Notes: generated by a model from the letters alone, not told the origin. A DNA stretch of 64,000 nt from Chitinispirillaceae bacterium (GCA_016929595.1 JAFGIN010000049.1:115941-179940), one strand, 5' to 3'; shown: positions 37,869 through 48,400, counted from the first letter of the stretch. Numbers and translations are program-made.

Positions 37869-38085
37869 TTTTTCAAAAGCCAGATTTTCTTTAAGTATCA
37901 TAATGTCGCTTTATATAAAGTTACAAGCTCAATAATACAGAAAATAAACTGTTGCGGGAAAGTTTTGAGGAATTTAACCGATTATAAGCGATCTTTTTTA
38001 AAAAATTCAGCATGTCGCGTACATCCTGATCCCGTCTTAGTGCGAATAATAATAATGACAGGCGAAAATTTTCAGCAGATATTGA

Positions 38086-38349
38086 CTAATATTTGCCGGT
38101 GATAGTAATGATAAAATAGACAAGTAGCCCAAGGGCTGCCACTCCGGCTGAAACTCTTATGATGAGTTCAGTCTGGTTCATCTTTTTTTCTTCCCTTGAG
38201 CTTGCAGAAAAATTTAATCTTGGCCTGGTAATTGGAGATTGATGTACAGAATCAGGGTCGGTTTCAGATGTTTCATGAGAATCATTCGAGAGGATCTCTT
38301 TAAGTCCCTGCTCGAAAACAGTATCTGATGGTGTTTCAATTTTATTCAT
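38086..38349 (-). CDS. Small C-terminally anchored membrane protein
   Basis: 87 residues. AAGGA lies 5 nt before the ATG, which supports a real gene. The first ~55 residues are polar and acidic; a single transmembrane helix (IIRVSAGVAALGLLVYFIITI, about 64-84) ends the protein, followed by three residues. No family recognised. It lies upstream of and on the same strand as the two envelope genes 32685 and 36930, about 220 bp away, so it may belong to that group. Confidence 0.65.
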   Translation of the reverse strand: MNKIETPSDTVFEQGLKEILSNDSHETSETDPDSVHQSPITRPRLNFSASSREEKKMNQTELIIRVSAGVAALGLLVYFIITITGKY

Positions 38350-38564
38350 ATGCTTCCTTATAGTGATGATACTATGGAAATTACAACAGGATCAGGGATT
38401 ACACAAGAAGTATGGAACACGATTTCATCACAAAGGAATACACTTTTATAAAATATTTCAAAAAAGGTTCAACAAAAATGAATGAGTACTTGACCTTAAA
38501 AACAGGTTTGGTTATTTTTCATCTTCTATCAAAATTTATTAATCAAATAGAACAATGAAAAAGG

Positions 38565-39416
38565 ATGCGCCCAGAAACCAGTTCTAGCAGAAAATTTGTT
38601 GATCTTCATATTCATACAATACACTCCGATGGGACCTGTACCGTCAAAGAGGTCATTGATAGTGCACATGAACAAGGGTTGAGTGCAATGTCAATCACTG
38701 ACCATGATTGTACGGATGCTTACCCTGAAGCTATTGAGATCGGAAATCAGTTGGGTATTGAGGTCATAACCGGTGTCGAACTTTCAAGTGAAATCGATGG
38801 AACCGATATTCATATACTCGGGTATTGTATCGATCCTGAAAACTCCGCGTTTGTTTCAAAGCTTCGGGAGATGAAGGATGCACGGTATTTCAGAGCTAAA
38901 AAGATCGTTGAGAATCTCAACGGCCAGGGAATCGATCTAAGGTTCGAAACCGTGTTGAGTATCGCGGGTGTTGGAGCCATTGGCAGGCCGCACATTGCTG
39001 CTGCAATGTTACGGGAGGAGCTGGTCTATTCATTCAGAGAGGCTTTTGACAAATACATAGGGTATGGACTACCAGCCTACGTTGAAAAATTGAAGCTTCA
39101 TCCCAGAGAGGTATTTGATCTGATCAAAAATGCCGGAGGTGTTCCTGTGCTTGCTCATCCCGGTGTAACTCAGGTTGATCAAAGAATCCCTGAGTTTATC
39201 AGGGAAGGATTGAAAGGCATTGAAGTCTACCACACTGAACACTCTTCAGCGATTGAGCGTCACTATCTCAGGATAGCAAAAAAACATCATCTCGCGTTCA
39301 CCGGAGGGTCAGATTTTCACAGTTTTCACCATAATAAGTCTGTAATCGGTTCCCCAAGTGTACCATATTCAGCAATTCAAAGCATAAAAGAAAAACTTTG
39401 TATACATTCCATTTAA
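38565..39416 (+). CDS. PHP-domain phosphoesterase (RNase AM / TrpH-like)
   Basis: 283 residues. PHP metal ligands are seen in DLHIHTIHSDG (H15, H17, H20, D22), SITDHD, GVELSSE, and the late H and D in GGSDFH. The family includes 3',5'-nucleoside bisphosphate phosphatases and the 5'-3' exonuclease RNase AM (YciV) of E. coli. It starts a five-gene plus-strand run; the next gene begins 10 nt after its stop. The AAAAAGG directly precedes the ATG with unusually short spacing. Exact substrate not predictable. Confidence 0.9.
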   Translation: MRPETSSSRKFVDLHIHTIHSDGTCTVKEVIDSAHEQGLSAMSITDHDCTDAYPEAIEIGNQLGIEVITGVELSSEIDGTDIHILGYCIDPENSAFVSKLREMKDARYFRAKKIVENLNGQGIDLRFETVLSIAGVGAIGRPHIAAAMLREELVYSFREAFDKYIGYGLPAYVEKLKLHPREVFDLIKNAGGVPVLAHPGVTQVDQRIPEFIREGLKGIEVYHTEHSSAIERHYLRIAKKHHLAFTGGSDFHSFHHNKSVIGSPSVPYSAIQSIKEKLCIHSI

Positions 39417-39426
39417 GGATATCTCT

Positions 39427-40512
39427 ATGAAAAAAGTTGTACCGGTCATATTAGCAGGCGGCATCGGTGAACGTTTCTGGCCAATGAGTAGATCGACCAT
39501 GCCAAAACAGCTCCTGAAAATTATCAGTGACAAGACAATGATTGAGGAAACTATCGATCGAATCAGGAGTATCTGCAGTGATGGGGTAAAGCCGCTGATT
39601 GTAACCGGTCAGGCTATTGCAGATTCGATGAAAGCAGTTCTTCCATCATCGCTACGGTATGATCTTATCATTGAACCTGTCGGTAAGAACACAGCTCCTG
39701 CTGTTGCACTTGCAGCAAAATGGACCGAATCAAAATATGGCGATTCAACGATGCTTGTTTTAAGTGCAGATCATGATATCCGACCAGTTGACCAGTTTGT
39801 TGATGCGGTTAAAGCAGCGGTTGATCTGGCTGATACTGAAAAGTGTCTCGCGGTATTCGGCATTAAACCATCACGGCCTGAGACTGGTTATGGATATATT
39901 GAGTTGAAAGAACTCATTGCAGAAAAAGGGGCATCAAGGTGTTTCGTTGTCAAGCAGTTTGTTGAGAAGCCGGATTCACAGGCTGCCAGAAAATTTCTTG
40001 ATTCAGGCAATTACATGTGGAACAGCGGCATGTTTGTCTGGAATACATCAGTTATTCTTGAAGAGTTTGCATCACATATGCCTGAGCTGTTCCAACAGGT
40101 TAATGCTGCTGCCGCTGCCGGATTTACTGATGCTGCGATCAGGACATTTTACACCGTTTGTGTCAAGGAGTCCATTGATTTTGGTGTCATGGAACGTTCC
40201 AACCGTGTTAACGCAGTTGTGGGCAGTTTTTCCTGGGATGATATCGGGTCCTGGGAATCGTTGAGCCGGATACATCCTCAGAATAACGACGGAGCAACTG
40301 TTCATGGTCCGAAAGTTTACGAAAAAGATTGTAAAAATACTATTGTATTCAATAGCTCCCAATTGTCTGTTGCGTGTGTAGGAACGGATGATCTGGTTGT
40401 TGTGTCTACCGATGATGCGCTGCTTGTTATTGATAGAAAAAAGTGCCCGGATATAAAGAAATACATTTCTGAAATGAAAAGCGGGGGAGTCCTGCCGGCA
40501 AATCTTTTTTAG
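39427..40512 (+). CDS. manC: Mannose-1-phosphate guanylyltransferase
   Basis: 361 residues, the short form lacking the C-terminal isomerase domain of bifunctional enzymes. It makes GDP-mannose from GTP and mannose-1-phosphate. The nucleotidyltransferase signature AGGIGERFWPMSR (10-22) and PKQ (26-28) are present, as are LSADHDI, FVEKPD and NSGMFVWNT in the expected order. It sits between the PHP gene and lpxB with gaps of 10 and 11 nt, so co-transcription is likely and links GDP-mannose supply to envelope building. The symbol is used in the functional sense. Confidence 0.93.
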   Translation: MKKVVPVILAGGIGERFWPMSRSTMPKQLLKIISDKTMIEETIDRIRSICSDGVKPLIVTGQAIADSMKAVLPSSLRYDLIIEPVGKNTAPAVALAAKWTESKYGDSTMLVLSADHDIRPVDQFVDAVKAAVDLADTEKCLAVFGIKPSRPETGYGYIELKELIAEKGASRCFVVKQFVEKPDSQAARKFLDSGNYMWNSGMFVWNTSVILEEFASHMPELFQQVNAAAAAGFTDAAIRTFYTVCVKESIDFGVMERSNRVNAVVGSFSWDDIGSWESLSRIHPQNNDGATVHGPKVYEKDCKNTIVFNSSQLSVACVGTDDLVVVSTDDALLVIDRKKCPDIKKYISEMKSGGVLPANLF

Positions 40513-40523
40513 GACAGGTTGTT

Positions 40524-41660
40524 ATGGTTTCACCCTCAATAATGTTTGTTGCCGGAGATCCTTCAGGAGACAAGCATGCATCCCGGATAATTAAACGTTT
40601 AAAATCCGAATATCCGCAAAGCGATATCTGGGGAGTTGGGGGGCCGGATATGCAGTTGGCAGGTATGCGCTGCCTGCTGCCATTTCAAAAATTCAATAGA
40701 ATGGGCTTTTTTGAGGTCGCCCTCCATATTACTTTTTTTCTTAACGCTAAAAAATACCTCCTCAGCGAAATAAAAAGAAACAGACCCGACTGCATTGTTT
40801 GTGTTGATTATCCAGGGTTTAATATGGAACTTTTGAAAGCTGTTTCTTCAATTAATATTCCTGTTATCTGGTACATTGCTCCGATGGTCTGGGCTTGGAA
40901 GCAGAAACGGGCAGAAATTCTTGCTCAAAAGGCTGCTCATATTGCGTGTATTTTCCCTTTTGAAGTAAATTATTTCAAACCCTTTACCAATAATGTCAGT
41001 TTCGTTGGAAATCCGCTTGTTGAAGCTATGAATTCAGAAAAACTTCCTCCGGTAAAATATTGCAGTAAACCAAAACGGGTTGCTCTTGTGCCAGGGAGTC
41101 GAAGACAGGAGATTCGTCACCTGTTAAAACCGATGATTGATGCATTTACTATTCTCAAAAGCAGATATCCCGATCTGACCGCCGAAATCTCACAGTGCTC
41201 TTACATCTCAAATGAGGAGTTTCAGAAATTTACCGGTGGATCAGAACTTAAATGTTTTACCGGGTCTCTACGGGATTTGTACGCCCGTAGCGATCTGGCA
41301 ATTGTGACATCTGGTACTGCGACACTGGAAGCTGCACTGATGGGTGTTCCCCATGTTATAGCATATAAAACTTCATCGTTGAATTACCAGATCTTCAAAC
41401 ATTTTTTAAAGATACCCTTTATCGGATTACCTAATATCATTTCGCAGGAGATGGTAGTTCCGGAATGTATTCAGGAGTATTCCTCTGCTGCATCAATTGC
41501 TGATGCGGTTGAAAATTTTTTAAAAGATGATTCATACTACAAAATAACAGCCTCCAGGCTCGTTCGTCTTAAGAATCACCTTGGAGCGTTCAAGCCATCT
41601 GAAGAAATGGTCAAAATTATTGTAAATAACATCACAAATGCAACAGAGCAGAAGAGGTGA
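40524..41660 (+). CDS. lpxB: Lipid-A-disaccharide synthase
   Basis: 378 residues, normal length. LpxB joins UDP-2,3-diacylglucosamine and lipid X to form the tetraacyl disaccharide of lipid A. Seen: AGDPSGDKHAS (10-20), GGPDM, the MGFFEV block, VDYPGFN, YIAPMVWAWK, FVGNPL and LVPGSRRQEI, all typical. It acts at the cytoplasmic face of the inner membrane. Its TGA overlaps the GTG of the next gene (GTGA). Other lpx genes are not in the window, apart from the late acyltransferase at 2915. Confidence 0.97.
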   Translation: MVSPSIMFVAGDPSGDKHASRIIKRLKSEYPQSDIWGVGGPDMQLAGMRCLLPFQKFNRMGFFEVALHITFFLNAKKYLLSEIKRNRPDCIVCVDYPGFNMELLKAVSSINIPVIWYIAPMVWAWKQKRAEILAQKAAHIACIFPFEVNYFKPFTNNVSFVGNPLVEAMNSEKLPPVKYCSKPKRVALVPGSRRQEIRHLLKPMIDAFTILKSRYPDLTAEISQCSYISNEEFQKFTGGSELKCFTGSLRDLYARSDLAIVTSGTATLEAALMGVPHVIAYKTSSLNYQIFKHFLKIPFIGLPNIISQEMVVPECIQEYSSAASIADAVENFLKDDSYYKITASRLVRLKNHLGAFKPSEEMVKIIVNNITNATEQKR

Positions 41661-43591
41661 CTGTGAGATCTTTACAATTTGTTTTTCTGTTTAATCTCTG
41701 TCTGGCTCTTTCTGCCGGAGCGGCTTACCGGGATGGTGATTTTACCATACCCCAGGTTTCACAGGGCTTTACTCACTGTATACAACCATCAAATGACGTT
41801 ATCCGTAATGAAGTATCAGATACACTTTTGAGAATCGACACGATTAATGTCATCCGTCCGGGGCAGCTGATCATGAGGAAAAAGTGTGTCAATGGGTACA
41901 GCTTTTTCACTGGCAAACTTGATACTGCAGCGTTTTTTAAACGACCCCTTCTTTACGCTTTTTCGATTCCAGGGTGGGCACGGCTCAGTGATATCATTCA
42001 ATATCGTTTTTATCGCGAACCGACAGATAAACCCGGAAGAGATGAGGATGCCGTCTATTTTGACAATGAGAGAATTTATGTAAAAAATTACAGCGTGATC
42101 CATTATTATCGCAATGGAATATGGTTTCACCTCGATGGAATGGATTCTCTGCTTACAGGCAGTATTTCTGTTATATCAGAGCCTCCCGGTGCTGCAGTTA
42201 CCATAGATGGAGAAAATACCTCCGAAATTACCCCTTGTACGGTAAACCGATTGCTTCCGGGTATTCATAAAATTGAGCTGTTTCTTGATAATTACCATTT
42301 TTATTCCAAATCTGTCAAGGTCTCAGCTGACAGTACGGTTAAAGCATCTTTTCAACTCCTTTCGGATATGGATACTGTTTACATTACTGGAAATGTACCG
42401 TATGGTCTTCTTCTGCTTCCGCAGTCGCCGACAGACTCCATGTTTATGGTTGATTCACAAATCGTGAGATCCAGCAGAGTTCAGTTACAGCCCGGAATGC
42501 ATAGAGTTACATGGAATGGAGCACAATTCTACGAATCGGTCGACACAACGGTAACTATTGTTGAAGGAGTTGTATCATATTTTGATTTCTTGTTTCGACG
42601 CAGATACGGGATGTTGAGAGTTCATCCTGTTCCAGCTGATGTGCAGATCTGTATTCAAAATGATCCCTGTAGATTTGGCGAACAGATTGTCGAAATACCA
42701 ACCGGAATTTATCGGGTTACCGCACACCGTTATGGTTATAAAAGTATCATGAAAGAGATACTTGTTCAGCCTGATACGATCATTACATGTGAAATAAATC
42801 TTCTTCGCTCACCAGACAAAGATGCTGATGGATTCGTTGACAGCGTTGATCAGTGCCCTGATGTATACGGAATGTATGACGGATGTCCCAGACAACGGGT
42901 GAAGGATGCAGTTGCAATTAAGAGGTCCGAAGTAAAAGAATATGTGAACAATGATCCGTTTTCAATCGACTTTTCCACCGTTGGTTTTATTTTGCGTTTG
43001 CCAACCAGAAAAACATATGCAAATTTTCTTTCCGCATTTTCAAGCGGAAAAATCGGGGGTATCAATAATTACCGGGGTTTAAGTTTTTTTAATTCTCTCC
43101 AGATGTCATATAGAGGTTTTTTTACGGCGCTCGAACTGGGACAATGGGCATCAGGTATTCATTATCAAAGGAATGATACCATGAAAATATTTACAGAAAA
43201 GGGACATCAGTATAGTATCTATTTTGATTCTCTTGCAAATGTGGAACCCGTGATGCTTATTCCAAGTACTACCGTTGCACTCGGGTTGCACTATACCTTT
43301 TCGTGGGTTAATGTAGTTTATTCGCTTGGGTATCAGTGGGAAGATATTATCATCACCGGATTATATAATACAGGGGAGGCTTCATTTGAAAAGGTTACAT
43401 TCGATAACGACTGGTGGTTTCATCAACTTCATTTCGAAACAAATTTTCGTACTGGTGAAGTAATCGCGCCGGTTGCATACTTCAAATTTAAGTTTCCTTT
43501 TGGCAGGACTTTGCGGACCCGGTGGCACGTAATGCAGGCTGGTCTTTTTCTTAAAATTATCCCTTCTAACAGAAGGGGAGATCCAAAATGA
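41657..43591 (+). CDS. Exported PEGA / thrombospondin-3 protein with barrel-like C-terminus
   Basis: 644 residues. The signal peptide ends around LALSAGAA. A PEGA domain (GSISVISEPPGAAVTIDG, ~175-235) is followed by two further beta-sandwich stretches (to ~375), then DKDADGFVDSVDQCPDVYGMYDGCP, a calcium-binding thrombospondin type 3 repeat (~392-416). The last ~215 residues alternate polar and hydrophobic residues like an outer-membrane barrel. It starts at GTG 41657 in a 4-nt overlap with lpxB and ends in a 4-nt overlap with the next gene. The coupling suggests a role in envelope assembly. The fold assignment of the C-terminus is inference. Confidence 0.8.
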   Translation: MTVRSLQFVFLFNLCLALSAGAAYRDGDFTIPQVSQGFTHCIQPSNDVIRNEVSDTLLRIDTINVIRPGQLIMRKKCVNGYSFFTGKLDTAAFFKRPLLYAFSIPGWARLSDIIQYRFYREPTDKPGRDEDAVYFDNERIYVKNYSVIHYYRNGIWFHLDGMDSLLTGSISVISEPPGAAVTIDGENTSEITPCTVNRLLPGIHKIELFLDNYHFYSKSVKVSADSTVKASFQLLSDMDTVYITGNVPYGLLLLPQSPTDSMFMVDSQIVRSSRVQLQPGMHRVTWNGAQFYESVDTTVTIVEGVVSYFDFLFRRRYGMLRVHPVPADVQICIQNDPCRFGEQIVEIPTGIYRVTAHRYGYKSIMKEILVQPDTIITCEINLLRSPDKDADGFVDSVDQCPDVYGMYDGCPRQRVKDAVAIKRSEVKEYVNNDPFSIDFSTVGFILRLPTRKTYANFLSAFSSGKIGGINNYRGLSFFNSLQMSYRGFFTALELGQWASGIHYQRNDTMKIFTEKGHQYSIYFDSLANVEPVMLIPSTTVALGLHYTFSWVNVVYSLGYQWEDIIITGLYNTGEASFEKVTFDNDWWFHQLHFETNFRTGEVIAPVAYFKFKFPFGRTLRTRWHVMQAGLFLKIIPSNRRGDPK

Positions 43592-43734
43592 GAAAAATAG
43601 TGACTTTTTTCATCTACCTTTTTCTTCTGCAGCTTCTGATACTTATGGTATCGTGTGGAGGTGGTATGGGTACTGATTCCTCCAATGCAGATGATATTGG
43701 AAATGAAATTTTTGGTTCAGATTCAACAAAATAA
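43588..43734 (+). CDS. Small lipoprotein, 48 residues
   Basis: The ATG overlaps the previous stop (ATGA), and GGGGAG sits 8 nt upstream. The chain is a signal sequence (MRKIVTFFIYLFLLQLL...) ending in a lipobox-like M-V-S-C (C23), then Gly/Ser/Asp-rich residues to TAA. Such tiny lipoproteins are easily missed. Its translational coupling to the PEGA/TSP3 gene suggests a partnership with it. Function unknown. Confidence 0.75.
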   Translation: MRKIVTFFIYLFLLQLLILMVSCGGGMGTDSSNADDIGNEIFGSDSTK

Positions 43735-44003
43735 TCCCTGATTCGAACGGATTTCCCGATGATGAGATGAGCAGCAGATCTCGTAGAGAAATCATCCGAT
43801 TCAGGGAATGGTTTTTGTTTGGCGTTGAATTTGCTTTTAAATAGTATTGGCAGCACCCGAATGCCAAGTGAGTTTGTATGTTTCAGGGAGTAAAAACCTT
43901 TTTGTAAAATTTGTAAAAGTAGAATAGTAAAATCTCCCGGAAATGCAGAAATGTCTGAGCTATTTAGATACCGGATTAAACCTCAAAAACGCAGGTTGGT
44001 GGC

Positions 44004-44064
44004 GATCCCGAATGGAATTCGGGATCTGGCTCTGAATTCCGAAGAGATTTCGGGATTCAGAGCC
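44004..44064. repeat. Two adjacent REP-like hairpins
   Basis: GATCCCGAA-tggaa-TTCGGGATC (44004-44026), then GGCTCTGAAT...ATTCAGAGCC (44028-44064) with an inner CCGAA/TTCGG stem. There is no T-run. The first shares its core with the hairpin at 10795-10832. Both lie in the 448-bp gap 43735-44182, which otherwise contains nothing I recognise apart from the ribosome site of the next gene. They could be targets of a RAYT such as the one at 31694. Confidence 0.55.
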
Positions 44065-44182
44065 TTAAAATGATTCTCGTCAATCTACAGCGGTTTTACC
44101 TTAACTGACAAAAGCAAAAAGCACACCTGATTCCCTATCGAAGAATATTGAAAGAATAATTCTTACAGATTGGAGATATCAA

Positions 44183-44632
44183 ATGGCTGCAAAACAGGGA
44201 GATACTGTTAGTGTCTTATTTACAGGAAGATTGCGGGATCGTACTGTGTTCGACAGCACAAACGGAGAACCCTTTAAATTTACGTTAGGGAATGGCGCAG
44301 TAATCCCGGGATTTGAGGATGCAGTAGTCGGAATGGATATCGGACAGGAAAAAACTATTACAATTCCCTCTGAACTCGCATATGGTCCACATATCGATGA
44401 TTTAGTTACCACGGTCAAACGTGACCTTTTTCCATCAGAAATTATTCCGGAAAAGGGGAAACAGGTTCGTGTTGCAAATCAGGCAGGTCAGACATTCATA
44501 GTTACCATAACTGAAATCAATGATGGACATGTAACACTTGATGCAAATCATCCGCTCGCAGGTGAGGATTTAACTTTCAACATTACTTTGCTCGAGATTA
44601 TACCCGGAATCTCTGCTTTCGATGGCACGTAG
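44183..44632 (+). CDS. FKBP-type peptidyl-prolyl isomerase (SlyD-like)
   Basis: 149 residues. It catalyses cis/trans isomerisation of prolyl bonds. The FKBP core (FDSTNGEPFKFTLGNGAVIPGFEDAV, quoted loosely) is interrupted by an inserted flap (about 70-125, DLVTTVKRDLFPSEI...), the chaperone-like insert typical of SlyD. The His-rich metal-binding tail of E. coli SlyD is absent. No signal peptide, so cytoplasmic. GGAG sits 8 nt before the ATG. A probable terminator follows. Confidence 0.93.
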   Translation: MAAKQGDTVSVLFTGRLRDRTVFDSTNGEPFKFTLGNGAVIPGFEDAVVGMDIGQEKTITIPSELAYGPHIDDLVTTVKRDLFPSEIIPEKGKQVRVANQAGQTFIVTITEINDGHVTLDANHPLAGEDLTFNITLLEIIPGISAFDGT

Positions 44633-44683
44633 TTCCTTTACGGGATCAGATATGCCGCCAGGCGTCCAGTTCACAGTTTCGGA

Positions 44684-44772
44684 AAAAAGACCTCGCAGAA
44701 CAGATTCAGTTGGGATATAATCCGCTCTTGCGGGTAGTCTGTATTAAAAGTCGGGGTCTTTTTGTTTTTTCT
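44684..44772 (+). terminator. Probable terminator with a long loop
   Basis: AAAAAGACCTCG (44684-44695) can pair with CGGGGTCTTTTT (44752-44763; one G-U pair) around a ~56-nt loop, and a T-rich tract follows. It lies between the convergent FKBP and response-regulator genes. The long loop makes it less certain. Confidence 0.4.
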
Positions 44773-44802
44773 GTTACAATGCAGCTATGAATTGTATCAA
44801 TG

Positions 44803-45408
44803 TCAGGTAGCATCCTCAGGATTTTCAGAAGCAAGTATTTTGTCTGCAAAATCCGGGTATAATTTTCGGATACAATCGGGGCAAAGGCCATGAGACAGTT
44901 CGGCTTCTGTATTTTGTTGAATATATTCCTCAAGTACCTGCCAGGTGCCATCAGGTAACCGGATATTTTTACATCCGGCACACAATGGGACTATACCTCT
45001 CAGTGTTTTAATTTCTTCTCGGGCAAGTTTCAATTCAATATGTGTTTTTACCCTCGCAAGAAGTTCCGATGGATTGAAAGGCTTTGTTATATAGTCAACA
45101 GCTCCAGCCTCAAATCCATTAACAACATCTTCAGACTCAGCACGGGCCGTGACAAAGATTATTGGGATGTTTTTCAGGTTAATTGATCTCTTCAAAAGTT
45201 TACAAATGTTTATTCCGCTTTCATCAGGCATCATAATATCGAGTAATATAAGGTCGGCGGATTCTTTTTCGAGAAAGGTAATGGCATCTTTGCCACTTTT
45301 AGCCATTACTGTCTGATAGTTGTGTTCTTCAAGAATTCCACACAGTAATCTTAAATTTTCAGAATTATCATCAACAACGAGAATCAACGGTGAATCATCT
45401 TTTGTCAT
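44803..45408 (-). CDS. Response regulator with C-terminal double-CxxC domain
   Basis: 201 residues. The receiver domain (~5-125) has VVDDN, the phospho-acceptor in LLDIMMP (about D57), VTARA and the KPF motif (ITKPFNP). After a short helix, the C-terminus reads VPLCAGCKNIRLPDGTW and, further on, SHGLCPDCIRKLYP: paired CxxC motifs that recur at the end of many response regulators of unknown output and may bind metal. It starts 15 nt after the stop of the large hybrid kinase on the same strand, so the two are likely partners. Confidence 0.9.
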   Translation of the reverse strand: MTKDDSPLILVVDDNSENLRLLCGILEEHNYQTVMAKSGKDAITFLEKESADLILLDIMMPDESGINICKLLKRSINLKNIPIIFVTARAESEDVVNGFEAGAVDYITKPFNPSELLARVKTHIELKLAREEIKTLRGIVPLCAGCKNIRLPDGTWQVLEEYIQQNTEAELSHGLCPDCIRKLYPDFADKILASENPEDAT

Positions 45409-45423
45409 AGTACCTCAATCCGT

Positions 45424-48400
45424 TTACCTGCAGAAATCGTGACATTTTTTAAGTAGATTTTTTATTTTTTCAATATCGTATGCCTCAACAGCTTTTTCAA
45501 GTTTTACAGCAATTGTATCAATCTCATCTGAGCTGTGTTCATTTGAAAAAAGATGCAGTTCGCCAATAAGAGACCGTATCCGTTGGATTCTTATTGCACC
45601 TGAAAAGTTTTCAATTTTCTCCTCAAACTCTTTTTTAAAAAGGCCACTGAGCTCTGCAGGTAACGTACGTTTTTCTTTACACTGACGCTTTATAGCTTTT
45701 CCCTGTCTGGATGCTTTAGGGAGATATTGCTCAAGAGTTGTCATTAATTTTTCTAAATCAAGAGGTTTGGATAAATAGTCATTAAAAGAGCATCTTTCAG
45801 TTTTACCTATCTCCTCAAGGTCGTTTGATGCACTGAGTGCGATGATAGGCACTTCTTTAAAGCTGTCAATATTTCGTAGCTTTTTCATTGCATCGACACC
45901 ATTGAGATGCGGCATTCTTATATCCATTATGATAATGTGCGGTTTGTTTGTCAACGCAGATTTTACAGCCGATTCACCGTCACCAGCCTCAAGAACATCA
46001 AGGCCCGCATTAATAAGGTGCTCTTTTAACATTTGTCGGTTCGAATCGGTATCATCAGCAATTAATACTGTATTTTTAGTAAAAAAATGTGTCTGTGTGG
46101 AATCGGTATTTTCCTTTTTTACATTTTTTTTGTATTCTTTTCTGGTTTTTACATTGCGCAATTTCAGAGTAAAAGCTGTTCCTTTAGCGGGTTCACTTTC
46201 TACAGAAAGCTCTCCATTCATCAGTTCTGTCAATTTTTTACATATTGAAAGTCCAAGGCCTGTTCCCCCGTATTTTGCTGCATTTTGTCCTGAACGCTGG
46301 CGAAATGGCTCAAAGATAATTTTTTGTTCCTCAACAGGTATACCGAAACCAGTATCTGAAACTATAATTGAGATATCACATATTACTTCGCTATTTTCAC
46401 TTACACCTACATTTATACGGCGTGCCTCAATTTTCACAACACCAGTATCCGTAAACTTGACCGCATTGCCGGCCAGATTAATTAAAACCTGCCGTAATCG
46501 TATCTCATCCAGATATAAAATCTCAGGTAATTCCGGATCAATTTCAAGAAGCAATTTCAGGCCTTTTTCATTAATTTTCTGATTGAAAATCTGGCGGATC
46601 TCCTCAAAAACAGGTGAGAGCTGCATAGGTTCATTCCGAACCTTCATCATGCCAGCTTCTATTTTTGACATGTCGAGAATGTCATTGATTATACGCAGCA
46701 GACTCTTTCCAGCAGTAATAATAGAATTTATATACTGTTTTTGTTTATGATCATTAGAGAGCGTTTCGAGTAGTTCAGAAAACCCGATAACTGCGTTAAG
46801 AGGGGTTCTTATTTCATGACTCATATTTGCTATAAATTCACTCTTGCTTCTATTGGCGCGGTCTGCTGTATCAATTGCATTTCGCAGTTCAATCTGAATC
46901 TCCTTTTCCATCGTAATATCCCAGTTCATGCCTATCATGCGGACTGCGGTTCCCAGTTCATTTCTGAATACTTTTGACAAAACTCGAAGATGTTTCATTT
47001 CTCCACCGGTATGCAGGATTCTGAATTCACCGTTGAACTCGATGATTCCTTTCAATGCAAGATCAATTTCTACCATTACGCTTTCAAGATCAAGCGGATG
47101 TATGGTTTTTTTCCATGCTTCTACCGTCGGTAGAAATTCAAGCTCACTTTTGCCATAGAGTTCAAACATCTGATCATTCCAGATAAGGGTATCGTTTATT
47201 AAATCCCAATCCCAGATACCCGCCTGTGCTGCTCTGGTCGCCAGAGTCAGCCTCTCGGTAATATCCTTTATTTCAGCTTCAGTTTTTTTGCGCTGGGAAA
47301 TGTCCCGTAGAAACATTACAAAACGAGTGCTTCTTGAACGTAAATGATTGATGTTTATTTCAAGGTCAACAAACTCACCGTTTTTGCATTGGTGGCGGGT
47401 TTCAAAGCGATCGTAACCTCCGTTAGTTAAGCCATCAAGTCGTGCGTGCAAACCTTCAAGGGATGTCGAGGCTTCAATATCAAATAGCGACATATTCAAG
47501 AGATCATTTTTATTATATCCTGTCAGTTTACAGTATGCTTCATTTACGTCAATAAATTTGCCGTTTATATCGATTAATGCAAAACAGTCCATGACAGTAT
47601 TAAGAATAGAGCTGTATTTGTCCTCTGCCTGAAGATGTTCCATTTCTGCAGAGGCTCGTACGGCAATGATCTGAAAAACCTGCTGCGCCATTGATGGTAA
47701 CCGTAATTCTGATTGCGTCAGAAGGCAGAGAACACCTTTGATTTTATGAAGTTTATCATAAAGACATATGCCTGAATATCCTCTGAATGAGTAGCTTGTG
47801 ACCAGACTGCTATCATGGCATATAACATCGATATTATCGGCATAATAACAGTATTCTTTTTCTATGGTGAGATTTATAAGAGTGTCTTTGATTTTAAAAC
47901 TATTAACAAAAGTGATTCTTTCACTGCTTGAAACAGAAACAATACTTCCGTCATTATCTTCGTCGATTTCAATCATCAGGCATAAATCACAATTCAGCCA
48001 GCTTCTGAGCCATACACATACAGCACCAAAAAAACCTTCACTGGGAGTCTTGACTGTTACCTGGACAAGATCCCTGAGAATATCTTCATCATTTTTTCTT
48101 TCTGAAATGTCTCTGGCAGCTCCGTAAATCCACTTTCCAAATCTTGTTAAACGCCATTCCAGCCATTTCCAGGATCGGTCTGCAGTTCTGAACCTGCAGA
48201 TAAAATTTGCAGAATCAGTATGCTTTTCGATGCTCTGAATAAATTCCCCTGCACTGCTTACATCATTCCGGTGAAGATAGCTGATAAAATTGGTATCTAT
48301 TAAGTCCTGCTTTTTATATCCGAAGATCAATTCCCATTGCTTATTAACCATTTTAAATGTTGCAGAGGAATCAAAAACACAAAGAAGATCAAGTGCCGCA

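Noticed and set aside
45842..46582. 246-codon plus-strand open frame
   Set aside because: It is antisense to the receiver and kinase domains of the hybrid histidine kinase, which carry all expected motifs.
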